The notes beneath the pieces were generated by a model, which saw only the letters and a list, made by a program, of their open reading frames with translations, was not told the DNA's origin and did not search any database. 64,000 bases of DNA, taken from contig CM034546.1 of NCBI GenBank assembly GCA_020055645.1, positions 23,498,001-23,562,000 of the forward strand. The letters are read 5' to 3'. Within the stretch, counting starts at the first letter, position 1. Each line of letters opens with the position of its first letter. The stretch is from Tomocerus qinae (taxonomy: Eukaryota; Arthropoda; Collembola; Entomobryomorpha; Tomoceridae). Positions 44,142-57,000 of this stretch are shown here, piece after piece. The position numbers and the translations under genes are program-made.

Positions 44142-44779
44142 CCGTAATAATCGAAATAATTCCTGCGGAATTATTGTTTCAACCACATGAAAAAATTCCT
44201 GAAAAGGCCAAAAATGTCGAAATAATTCCGCGTCCGCGGAATGTTCTCATGGATTAAGGGCTGTTCATTTACATATACTGCTGCTGTAGCATTTCTCGCC
44301 CTTCATTACAATCCTTGCCTGGTTTAAAGGTCGTTATTACATTGTCCTGGGTTCCATCTGTGGCATTTAGAATTCCACAAGAGAAGAAGGATTTTTTAAT
44401 AACGTCTGCTGTTAAGAAATCCCAGGCTTCGACGATCCAACTGCAGACTACTCTCAAAGAGGGTGGCTCTGAATTACCACCTTTAGTAGTTTCAATGTTT
44501 CCAGGAGTGGATACCCACACATTGTATTGTTTCCTGATAGAACCTTTGAACGGCTTGTTCAAGTTGACACCTGCTGGCTGGATGTATTTAGTACATCCTC
44601 CTGGGATGACAGCAGAGTCGACATTTAGTCTTCGTAATTCTTGTTTACCTTTCATCATCTTTTTAGGTACAGGTACGCGGAATTATTTCGATACGCGGAA
44701 CTATTACCATTAACAGCCTAAATGGCAAAGTAAAATCGAAATAATTCCGCGTACGCGGAATTATTTCAGTATATTACGG
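44142..44779 (-). mobile_element. Internally deleted pogo/Tigger-like DNA transposon
   Basis: Ends CCGTAATA...TATTACGG with TA on both sides (44140-44141, 44780-44781). The subterminal repeats CGAAATAATTCCGCG occur several times, including the palindrome ATTCCGCGTACGCGGAAT. On the minus strand (44658-44269) a 129-codon remnant reads RRLNVDSAVIPGGCTKYIQP ... NKPFKGSIRKQYNVW ... CSWIVEAWDFLTADVIKKSF. This matches the C-terminal end of the DDE domain of pogo/Tigger transposases, including the conserved PGGCT..IQP and W..AW motifs. The N-terminal DNA-binding part and the first Asp residues are missing, so it is not autonomous. Confidence 0.85.
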
Positions 44780-44853
44780 TATATTGTTATATTACAACTA
44801 GTAGCCTCCAGCATGTGCGACTCAACAAACTATTAGGTAATATTATAGTAGCA

Positions 44854-44933
44854 ATGCCTCCTTGGTTCAAGCGAACTGACAACGCACTAAAATTCCAATT
44901 TACCCTACCAGACATACATAGATATATAGTTAG
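44854..44933 (+). other. Candidate first coding exon of the spectrin-repeat gene
   Basis: ATG at 44854, 26 codons (MPPWFKRTDNALKFQFTLP...), then AG/GTAATT at 44933/44934. It ends in phase 2, exactly what the first spectrin exon at 45083 needs, with a 149-bp intron. It has no homology I can name, and it lies 75 bp from the Tigger element, so this is a possibility only. Confidence 0.35.
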
Positions 44934-45082
44934 GTAATTTTATCTAAGTCTGCGATTATATATTAGAAGATGATCAGGATCTGATCGGCACTCGATAAAA
45001 TTTTATTACGTTGACGTTTAACCTGTTTTCTCTCAACTCATCATTCATATGCATAATATTAGATATATTATATTCTACATAG

Positions 45083-48000
45083 TAAGGACTTCACGCGGTT
45101 CTCGAGCGACTACACCGACCTTATAGATTGGATAAATGCTATGATGAGCCTTCTGTCTTCGGATGAATTGGTCTCCGATGTGACTGGAGGAAAGGCGTTG
45201 CTGGAAAGTCATCAGAAACATCGCATAGAAATAGATGATAGGTTGGAGATTTTCAAGGCATTTGAACTCTTTGGAAAGCAACTAATCGAGTCACACCATT
45301 ATGCCAGTGTCCAAATCGAAGAGAAGCTGGAGTCATTAACCGATTCCCAGCGGAAACTGGAGAAACAATGGTTGGCCAGAAATATACAATTAGACTACCA
45401 ATGTATTGGACTCCAAGTTTTCAATAATGACTGCAAACAGGCAGAAGACTGGATAGCCAGCAGGTATTAAATTAAATTAACTATGAATCGATTTATCTGC
45501 TTAAGTCTTTTACTAATACTCTTGGTAATTATTCAAAGCAGTTTATCTGCTTTTAATTAGAATGCCATTTGTCGTAGAGGTATAGTCTGTCTGTCGGTCC
45601 AGAAATCCCTGTGCATGATAACTTTCGAACGGTTTCATTTAGGCTGTTCAAATTTTCAGAGCAGCTTTTTGAGGTAAAAACTAAGGTAAAGTTATATGGA
45701 TACAAGGTCAAGATAAGTCCTACCCCTGACTGGGGAGTAGCTTAAAAATAACTATTGTTCGACATAACTTCAGTTCTTGTCTTCCTACAACGTCACGTAT
45801 AAGAAGTGACGTTATATCATTATTATACTTTGTGTTATGTCTTTTTAGTAATGTTTTTTTTAAATAGAAGCTTGTCTTTGCATATATAACACATATGTTT
45901 GTAATATTCCATTCATAAAAATTGTTATTGTGATAACATATTGCACATCTAATTATGGCGTCATTACACGCACTAATGTGGCTCCATTATTACACTAATG
46001 TGGCTCCATTACTTACTCTAATGTGACACTGTGTGTTAATTGGCAGATTTTTTGGAAATTCGTTAAATAGGTCTTTATTTTTGTTAAAACCGAACTAATT
46101 AAGTTTGTAATAATGTAACCTAGTGTACTTTATTACTCAACAACAAAGAAAATTAAAAAAAGCTGCAAGACCCACTTACAACCCATTAGATTACAGAAGC
46201 TTACTCTAGTAAAAGCGCTGCATAATTGTTTGCTGGCGATGCAAATGCTTGTTTCACTTGTCTTAAACTAATGTTTAATTCAGGTTTAGTCAATATCTAT
46301 CAAATTCTACTACAGTTATCGGGCCAAGAAACTGACTGACAGACTGCAGTTTTATAAGCTTGCTTTTTCAGGAAAACTAAGTCTTCTAAGGGCGACACTA
46401 GGCGCAGCTGGAGTTTATTTCAATTCTTCACAAAATTAGGTAATTTCTATAGTAGTATGAACTAATAGTAACGGGGGCATTATATATATAAATATCTCCT
46501 GTTAAAAAAGCGACAAAAATTTTTTTTTGGGCAGAAAATTTAGAAGGTGATGCATATATTACATTCTGATTCCAAACTGTGTATAATAAGTTTTCATTTT
46601 TACTCTAAAACACACCAATTGCCAAAAAATTGCTGGAATACAAGACAGTGTTCGGGTCCATTACACTAATGTGCCTCCACTAAACGCACTAATGCGGTTC
46701 TATTATACGGTTTTCTGTCGGATTCTTCACTCGCGCTAATTATGGTATCATTGTGCGTACTGACTATAACTATGACGCCACTACACGCACTAAATATTAT
46801 TGGTTATTACAACCCATATCCATATCATAACACAATAACTATATATTCATTACTCGCATTAATTACGTTGTAATTGCAGAAAAAGTTTCTTGAAGCCCGT
46901 TAAATATTTCAAAAAAGCCTACAATGTGAGGGTATTGGTCTCGATGATCGAGGACGTTAGCAAGGCCTATGCCGGTCAGGATGAGAAAATGAATCAACTG
47001 AAAAAGTTCGCCTACCAACTTACATCATCGAACCATTTCGCTAGCAACTCAATCAAAACCAAAATAACACAAGTACTGGAAAGTTGGGGCGAACTGAAAG
47101 ATATCATTATCGAAAGAAGATCCACATTACAATTGGTCCAACAATACTCTGAAGAAGCTGAAGAAATAGAAAAATGGCTCGAAAATAAACTCAAACAATT
47201 TGCTAGTGAACACTCTTTCAAGGTAGTTATAATAATTTGCCAATTATAATAGTATGTTGCCATGGCATGGCACTTTCATATTAATAAGTTGCAATGCTAC
47301 CTTTTACTTACTTTTAGTATTATTTATTTACTCATTACCCGATGATGTGACCAGTGGTATTTATATCGCAATGGTAATATATCTAACATTATGTCTCAAT
47401 TAAGCTTTGAAGTTCGTTAGATTTTTTGCCAGTGTATGAAGCTCAAAAAACCCGGGTTTATGTGGTGGGTTGTATCAAAAGCAAAAATTCATGAGTTTTT
47501 CATGCCCTTGCCTTGTGAGTGCTGAATAGGCGAAACACAGACTTTGGAGTAAAATGACTCGAGTTGTGGTTACTTTTCTGACATATTTATTGAAAATAGC
47601 ATTTATAATTTAAATACATTTTGGGTAATTGCTTTAATCACCCTATTCGTTAGCAATAGAAAGGGAAATTTAGTTGTATTTTCAATGCGGAAATAATATT
47701 TCGGAGAACGTTGTACTTCATATTGTAAGCAAAAATTTACATTACAAAATCTACTAATATTATGTACGAGCCCGTCAATATACCCAAGCCGTCACTATAC
47801 ATAGGCCTTAACAAAAATGCGAATAAATTCGCACGACAGGATTCTAGAGGGATTTGCCTAGAATTGAATGTGAGATAGTAAGGCCATCACATCAACTCAC
47901 CAACCTCCTCTACTTCTCACACCCAAACAGAGCCCCCAGCCATCATGGTCAGCCGCTGCCGCCGCCGTTTTATGGTCACATTTGCTATCAGTCGCCGTTA

Positions 48001-51000
48001 CTAATGGGGAAAGTTACATGAAACCATGACGGCCAGCCGCAGCCGTTTTTCCCAAAATTTCCAGCCCCGTGGCCACTAAATATCACGAGTGGGAGCGCTG
48101 CACCCAAATCCAGGGAACACAGTCCTTGTCTGATTTATTAATTTTTAGAGCATTGACCATCAATTAGGCCGTGTATATTTGACCAACAATTAGGCGGTGT
48201 ATATTTGACCAACAATTAGGCAGTGTATATTTGACCAACAGATCAAATTGGTAAACTTAAAGGGAGATTGACATTCATATCATCATTATTTGCTTGGTGA
48301 CGTCAAAATGGCGTCATGTGTCATTCCAAACAATTTTAGTAGATTGAAAATCAACTGATAATGACATCACTATCACAAATCGTGATAACAATAGGAAGAG
48401 TATGGCCTAGAAGCATAAACTGACTTAAGCGCTATGACTACAGTTTATGCTTCTTGGCCTTAACTCATTTTTATAATACATCACCGATGGTATAAAATAC
48501 CCTAGAAATTAACATTGTTGAAAGTAACTAATAATTGAGCTCTTAAAACGAATAATGACAATCCTTAGTTGCTACGAATAAAATTTGTTAACTTTACCAA
48601 AATTTAATTTCGTAGCAACTGAGATTTGTCATTTTACGGTGGAGGTGCTCAATTGATGTGCATTAATTAATATGCATGAGGCAAAAAGTACAGGTACATT
48701 AGCTATCGTTCTGCAGCATGCATTGCGCATGTATGCTACAAATAGGCATCGCGTAAAACTATATTAGTAGTATAATTACTATTAATAATAATAATAATAA
48801 TTTTACAATATTATTGATAAGAAATAATACTAAAAAATAAAGCACGTCTGCTTTATGGGCTGTCAGGGACCGATTCCTACGAGGGAATCACTCCTAAAAG
48901 ACTTTACTCCTAAAGGATTCCTAAAACGTACTTCTTCCTCCAATGCAATATATTAACTGATTGTTTGTAATTATTTTAGAGTTGCCCTTTAAACCACATC
49001 TAATCGTGACTATTCGATTGGTTTACAAATCAGTTTAATTTCCAGTATCTTTAATGTTAGTTAACTGTCAAGACAATCTTAAGCTGTTGCATGATGAAGC
49101 TGCACTGGACATATAATTAGCTGGCTTTAGGAGTCCTTTAGGTGGTAAGTCTTTTAGGAGTGATTCCCTCGTAGGAGTCCTTCCATGTAATCCTTTATGG
49201 CACTCGCTAAACCCAACTACTGTTTTGTTGTTACGCTACTTGTGGTTGATAGAGGAAATAAATAAAATATTAGAAAACAATTTTTTCAAAGCAGATGAAT
49301 GCTGAGAACAAGCAACAGAAGTTTCTGGTATTTGAGGCAGAGTTGGCAGAAAACGACGACAAGATCAGGACCGTGTTGGCTAGTGGACACAACTTGATTA
49401 AAAAAATACAATGTGTGAGCAGTAAAACAGCCATAAAGACCCATTTGGACTATATTAGCAACCAGTGGGGTATTCTGACCATGAAGATCAGGAAAGAAAG
49501 GTTTTTACATTATGCAAACAACAGTGTATTAATCTTTTTACCAAAGTTTTTCAGCTCAAATTTGGTCCTACTAAATTGGTTTTTCATTTATGGCAGGAGA
49601 ATGATTGAACTGAAATGAATGATGATTGAAAATTAATGTCAGCCCTCTAGGCATATTGGGTGGCAATTTTTATTCTCCAGTCACGACTTCATCACAATTT
49701 ACTGCTTCTCCAGGCACAAACAGTAAAAAGACATATTAGAAAGAAATTCAGGGTGAAAAAAATTGGTGAAAAGGCTATTAAAGTAACACAGTGTGGTGTA
49801 CAATACATGTATATTTTAATATCAAAGAGCAACGATATTTTGGTAAAACCATGATTTTTATGCTTGAGAAACCAGCCCTGAGAGTTCGGATGTCATCGTT
49901 TCGCAACATTTCGAGAATTTTAGGGTTTAAAACGTAAAAAATATTTTCATACATATTTTGGCCTTTTACCAATAGAAACACGGGGTAGAAACTTTTGCTT
50001 TCTAAGCTGTCTAAAATTTTAATTGCATTGTTTGAAGAGGCATTCCTGATGGGGGTAGATATTTTCAAAATTCCTTGTTCCCCGAAAGTTCTATTTTGTC
50101 CAATGTACTATCCAAACCCAGAACCTCATCATCTCATCTTGCAGCAAAAATATCTTCATTTAACTTTTGAACATACTTATGCAATGAACAAAGAAAAGCT
50201 ATTGAAAATAATGATTTCAATTCAATCACTGAACCGAATTCTATAGTATCTACTAATATTGATTCGACAATATTATCTACTACGAATTTGAATAACGATA
50301 TTTTGCAAAACAGTGAGATTTAGTGAAACATTAGTAAACAGTTATTTACTCCAATAGATAAATATCAACTTTATTGTCTTCCTTTGATGTAATTAAGTTC
50401 TGTGTAGTCGATTCGAGAAAAATTTAATTAATAAATGTTATGTCACCCGAATTTATGAAATAAGCTAATGGAAAATTTAACTCTTCTACAACTAGAACCT
50501 TTTTTAAACTTGGTTGGTTTTTCGTTTTTCTCAGTTTACACTTTTATATAATTCATGTTTATATTATTTCTACATTTATGATGCAGCAACGATCTCCAGC
50601 GGTTCTTGGGCGACTACACGGAGCTCATGGATTGGATACAGTCCATGATGATACTTGTGTCTTCTGAGGAATTGGGAACCGATGTCATTGGAGTATTGTC
50701 TCTGATGGATCGACATAAAAAATATCGCACAGAAATGGATTCCCGGTCCGGGACTTTTAAGGCATTTGAACTTTTTGGAAAGCAACTACTTCAGTTAAAT
50801 CATAACGGCAGTATGCAGATTGAAGAGACGCTGAAGTCAATGACCAACACGCGGCAGGAACTTGAGAAGCAATACATGGCCAGAAAAATGCAGTTAGAAC
50901 ATTGTATGGAGCTCCAACTCTTTTACAGCGACTGTCAACAAGCAGAGGAATGGATGGCCAGCAGGTATGTTAAATTAACAATTGAACCATCCGCATGTTA

Positions 51001-54000
51001 AGTCCACCGTTTTAACGGGAATGAGTCTAGGTAAATGCTTAAAAGTGTCACAGAATAGTTTCCATCCACTGTTTTCTTTGAAGACTTTATCCTCTAGAAA
51101 TGGTAAGTCGGTTTATTGCAGTAAAGTTGCTATGACCTGCCCATTTATCTGGTTAATTTGGTCAATACAGTTGTTCCCAGTCAACTGCCGCGCTCGTCTG
51201 TAAAACACATGTGGCTCACCTTGCAGGAAGCGCACTTTGGGCGGCCGCATAAAGACTTTTGATATATTTGTTATGCTTATGTCAAAGTTAAGGTAAGTAA
51301 AATGTGCAGAAATTGTAACGAATAGTAGCAAAACTACTATTCGTTACTGGACACTTTATTACTGCTTCGCTATAATTTTGGTATCGTTTTCTATCTAACT
51401 TTGAGACACTATATCTCCTAATGCAGGATTGTACTATTTCTAAATTCACTTAAAATGGATGCACCTATATGCTATTTGCGTTTTAAAATGTAAAATGTCC
51501 TATATCGATCACATTTTGCAAGATGTATGAATCCCCAAAGTAGGTCCCACAACTCCGAAATTACGACTTTCAAATGCCATGTTTTAAAAAGAATTAACTC
51601 ATCTCTACCTGACCTACCGTTAAGTTTAGTGCTATATTATTTCGAAGTTCTTACCTCAAAGGGTAGCTGAGATAGCGCCAGATGGGAATTACAGCCCCAC
51701 AAAAAATCTGTTAGATACTTTTTTGGGACCTTTGGCACTGTATATAGTGGTATTTGATTTAAGCATAATAAATGTCACAAGTCTATAGGCTTATTCCCTT
51801 CAACACTAACAAAGGGTTGTCCCATCTATTGTACCATTGATATTACGCCAAATATTGTTAATCTTATGAGGGTTGGACGCAAGTGCTCTGGAATTATGCA
51901 AATCCGCATACGCGTTGAGCGGTCCTATTCGCCTTTATTCTATTTATGCTAGAAAATATGGATATTTCGTATGTATATTCGGTAAGGCTATTTCGTCCAC
52001 CAAACGAAAAGTGCATTGATGATAAATGGTTCCTTAAAAGACGATATGGATCTATGGGGTGCTAATGTCTATAAATATTAGAGTTTTACATACATCAAAC
52101 GAATTGGACCTCAACTATATATTGGTAATAACAAGCTATTTTTGAAATTATGATTTATAATCTTCTTTGACAAATTAATCCCGTTTATGCTGAAGATGTA
52201 GGAGGAGCAGTACCCCTTCTAAATACCTGATTTATCTGTCATCAGCACTCAGTTCTGTAGATTTAGTTTTAGGCGTTTTAAACAGAAATAAATCATTTAA
52301 GTACGGACAAATTTCTATTTCTGTGATCATAAGGTAATCGTCAGATATAACAGATTTTAAAATGTTAAAATTTGAAACACATTCGTAAATATGCAATTGA
52401 TGTCATATGAAAATGAAATTATGTTTCTCCCAATTGGAATTAAGTGTTTCTTTCTTGTGAAAACACGATATTTAGTGTGTTTTCAAAATATTTAGGCGGT
52501 GTTTAAGCACCCTAGCATCCCCTCTTAAATACGCCCTTGCACACATGGTACTATTCAACTTTAACAAATAATTATAACATCTTTATAGAGAAAGTTTTCA
52601 GTCGCAGAATGAAGAATTAGAGAATATGGATGCATTAATCAAGAAGCTCGAAGACTTTGACAAGGCGTCTGCCGTACAAGAGAAGAAGGTTAGTCGACTA
52701 ACCCATTTCGCCGACCGACTGACGACATGGAACCACTACGCCGCAGACTCGATCGAAACTAAAAAGATTCAAGTGATGGACAGATGGAACACTTTCATGA
52801 AATCTGTAATCGAGAAAAGGACCAACTTACAGACGGTCCAACAATTCTCTAGAGATGCTGACGAAGTTGAAAACTGGATTGCAAGGAAACTGGAACAATG
52901 TTTTACTGAAGAGTCCTTCAAGGTAACTAATTAACTCCACTGCTGTTGAAAGCTTTTCCACTGCGCACTGTACATGGTAACTGACTTTATAATTGCACTT
53001 TATACATGAATAAGTACTTCCTACTGTAGTTCAGGGCCTGTGTAAACACTCTAAATTTTTGTTCATCGTCATATAAGATCGTTTTTTACTTTTGAGGTAT
53101 TTTTGGACATTTTTTTAGACTATGCGTGTAACTAATCAACTAATATCCACGATAATAAGCATCAGTTACAACATTTCCTTGGGGCTACACATGTTTCATT
53201 CAATGTGTTTATATTAGGTCTCCAAATACGAAGGAATATCTCTATTAGTTTCAAGCCTTTTTGATTTATAAAAATCCATTCTAATGAACATCAACCGAGC
53301 TCTTATTGCTATTAAACCCAACATCATATCCAACGAATCCGTTTAAAGAAATTGATATAATTATAAAATGACATAAAATGCTTTTGGTAGGTGAGTTTTT
53401 GATTTTAAGTCACGAGTCATGGTAGAATTTATCTTTTTTAATTTAAAATATTGTTAACTTGAGTTAATTTTGAAGGAAAAATTTATTTCCTTTAGGGTTG
53501 TATTCTGTTGAATGCTCAATATAGTATTGAAAATAGAATAAACATCAATGACAACGTCTTGTGAAAACCATATTCATCTTATCTGTAATTAATTTTCATA
53601 TTCCAAAAGTAGGCAGTGTTACATGAGAATCTTATCCTTATTTTGGTCCATGTTTTTCACTAGGGTGTTGATTGTAACAAAGTATTACGTACCACATGTG
53701 CGTTGTCGGAGGTTAGTCCATTTTGACCAGTCCATTGTCAAAACCTTCCTGAAAGTTTAGTTGAAATTTTGCAGCCAAATCTAATACATAACCACATACC
53801 TGTATCTATCTATGTATGGTAGGATTAGGAGGGCGTAGTAAACCTGCATACATTGCGTAACGCAAAATCCCTCCCCCATGTTTAACGCAAGTGCTGTTGG
53901 CAACGCTTTTGGCTATCATCATTTGCAAACGCAATATTCTATTCAAGTTACTTAAAACCAAAATAGTAAAATGCGTACTGTCGAGCTTTTAAGGTTGTGG

Positions 54001-57000
54001 AATCGATTTCATATTCCCCCAAAATTCTCGGTGTATCTTTTCAGTACTGTACTTTATTCAGGACATATCAGCTTTTAGACCATCTACAGTGAGTTGCACA
54101 GAAAAGTAACCAAAACATTTGCGCGAAAATCATATCGATTCCTCAGCGATTAAATCTCAATGGTATGTTGTCCTCCACTAAACCACCGCGGTGCACCGAA
54201 AGGAGTCGTTTCATAATGGGTCACCCTAACTGTCATGTCAGCTATTTCAACTGCATGAAAAGTGTTCCGTGGCAAGTAGTGGAATTATTGTATTTAGTTT
54301 ATGAATTCAGCTAATGGTTGCTGGATGCCAACCATTCTAAATTTGGCCAAATTTTACTTGGAGCCTAGTAACATAAAACCGTACGGGAGCTTTGCAGACA
54401 TTTTATTTAGAAATTTTAAAACTCGGGAATAACTTGAATTCGTCTTTTACAAAAATCTGGCTAGGTTTACAAAATAACAAATTATACGTTGTACTCTACT
54501 TCTACAGACAATTTGAAAGTGGTTGGATAGTGCGACAAAAGTCCAATGACACCTCTATAAGTCGGAATTTTTTAATTTTAGACATCATCTCAAGTTTAAT
54601 CGGAGATTTACCTGTGATGACTAGGAGGAAATTTTTGTCTAGAAACGCAAAAAACCGGAAAACATTCCACCTCCATATTTACCTGTAATAGTAACCGCTT
54701 TTGTCCCTTAGCCACCTAGCTTATAACTATATGCTAGTTCAACTTTGGGCACAAACTAGTTACCAATACCAGCTATGGTAAATTAGGAGAGACTAAATCA
54801 ACACATGCTAATTTTCCTGGTGCTTTTTTCAGAGTAATCAGACATTTAAGACAGAATTATCTGACAACGCAGAAAGGATTCAAGCCATTTTGGTCATGGG
54901 ACATGAATTGATTCAAAAGATACAGTGGGCAGGGATCGAAAAGTCCATCAAGACTCGTTTGGACTCCATCACCCACCAATGGGAGATTTTGAAACCGAGG
55001 TTTTTATAATTTGTATATTACGATTATTATCCTACAAAGATGCAGCATTGCGCAGTGCAACAATAGCTCTTAGCGATGAGTAAATCACAAACTGCTACAA
55101 CCCTTACAAACATAAAACAGAAAAATATTACCACATCAAAACTATTCGCATCATCTCTGTTATTTTACTAAATTATTTTAATATAATTTAATGAAAGTAA
55201 CCAATCGGTTTAACCTTGCAGTTTTGCGAATTTGTGTTCTTGTATTTTTAAAACACGTATTAGAATTTTTAATGAACGTCGGGTTGAAGCTCCGCCTCCT
55301 GTAGTAGTAATATGAGGAAGCATGGCTGGTTCCTTTTGATCATTTTTTATGTTTTCAATGTTGATATTACAGTAATTAGTTCGAAACAAAATAAATTTTA
55401 ACATTTCAACTATCAACTTCAATTGAACGATGATAAACCTCAATCTGCATCAGAATAAAATCAGAAATTAATTAATTAAATAAATTCTTAAAGCAAAGTG
55501 GGAGCCATTTACTTCCGGGAAAAGGAGGCAATCTTAATGTAAACAGATCGAGTTCCTGACAACTTCACTTCTAATATCCTATTATTTCTATATAGGAATG
55601 ATTTCCAGAAGTTCTTGAGCGACTACAATGATATCACGCTTTGGATAAATTCCATGGTTAGTCTTGTGACTTCAGAGGAGTTGGCGTCAGATGTCGCTGG
55701 AGGAGATGTACTTCTGGATCGTCATAGAAAATACCGCTCAGAAATGGATGCCCGATTCGGGACTTTTCAAGAATTTGGGGAGCGACTACTCAAATCACCC
55801 CATTACGATAACGACACAATCAGAGAGAAGCTGAGGTCGATAGAAGATTCCCGTCAGGAACTGAAAAAACAATGGATGGCTAGAAGACGACAATTATGCC
55901 AGAGCATACAACTACAACTATTTTACGGGGACTGAAGATTAGCAGAGAACTGGATGACCAGCAGGTTCCAAATTCAATTTTTTAGAATGTCATTTCATAG
56001 AAAAACTATGATAATGATGTTATTTTTAGGAATATCTGTGATTTCGTCACTATTTGTGTATAAACCTGTAGTTCGGTCATGCGCAGTGAAAAATTCCGTA
56101 AGTCGATTTAATTGTATTATTGTATGCTAATCTGCTGCCACCTGATAAACCAATTAACCTAATTTTACGTAACCTGGCTTACGCAAGGCGGAAAGACACA
56201 ACATGACCGTTTGTTTGTCGATTTTTACCATTGTATCTTTATATCCATTTCGACATCTGTGGGACAGATCTCTCTTGGTAGCTATTCTCTCAATATTATA
56301 ACAGGGTATTCTTCACTAGCTTGTTCGTTTAAAATACTGAGGGGCCAGCGACCAAGAGAGATCCAATCTTCTCTGTAGTCCCACATTTTTCTAGCAGAAG
56401 TGAGTGTGGAAGTTTACTACTAGTTTCATAAAACAATACTTTCACGAAATAACTATTACTTTCACAACATAAGTATTACTTTCACTAAGTAACTATTACT
56501 TTCACTTTCACGAAATATCGATTACTTTCCCTTTCACGAAATAACTATTACTTTCACTTTCACGAAATAACTATTACTTTCACTTTCACGAAATAACTAT
56601 TACTTTCACTTTCAAGAAATAACTATTACTTTCACTTTCAAGAAATAACTATTACTTTCACTTGTACGAAATAACTATTACTTTTATGGAATAGCTATTA
56701 CTTTTATGTAATAACTAATACTTTTATGGAATAACTATTACTTTTATGGAATAACTATTACTTTTATGGAATAATCATTACTTTCACAGAATAACAATTA
56801 CTTCATCGAAATGACTATGACGTAATTTACAGATGGAGTTTCCTTTCAGAGGACAAAGAATATGACAATTTGGACGATCTGATCCAGAAGCTCGACAACT
56901 TCGACCACACAATTAATGAGCAGGAGGAGAAAATGAATCAACTGACTGAGTTCGCTCACCAAATGAAGTCAGTCAACCACCACGCTGCCAACTCGATCGA

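Larger units (their letters stand above)
45083..49500 (+). repeat. Spectrin exon block 1 (A1-B1-C1)
   Basis: First of three in-phase exon triplets. A1 is 381 nt, B1 343 nt and C1 206 nt. B1 is the most divergent B exon at its start: KKAYNVRVLVSMIEDVSKAY replaces the DALIKK-type segment. C1 uses a donor AG/GTTTTT three codons later than the position seen in C2. Confidence 0.85.

Noticed and set aside
54392..54688. 98-codon frame in the spectrin intron
   Set aside because: No phase-compatible splice sites and no similarity to spectrin or any family I know.
55210..55443. Minus-strand 77-codon frame in the spectrin intron
   Set aside because: Low-complexity, no start context or splice support.
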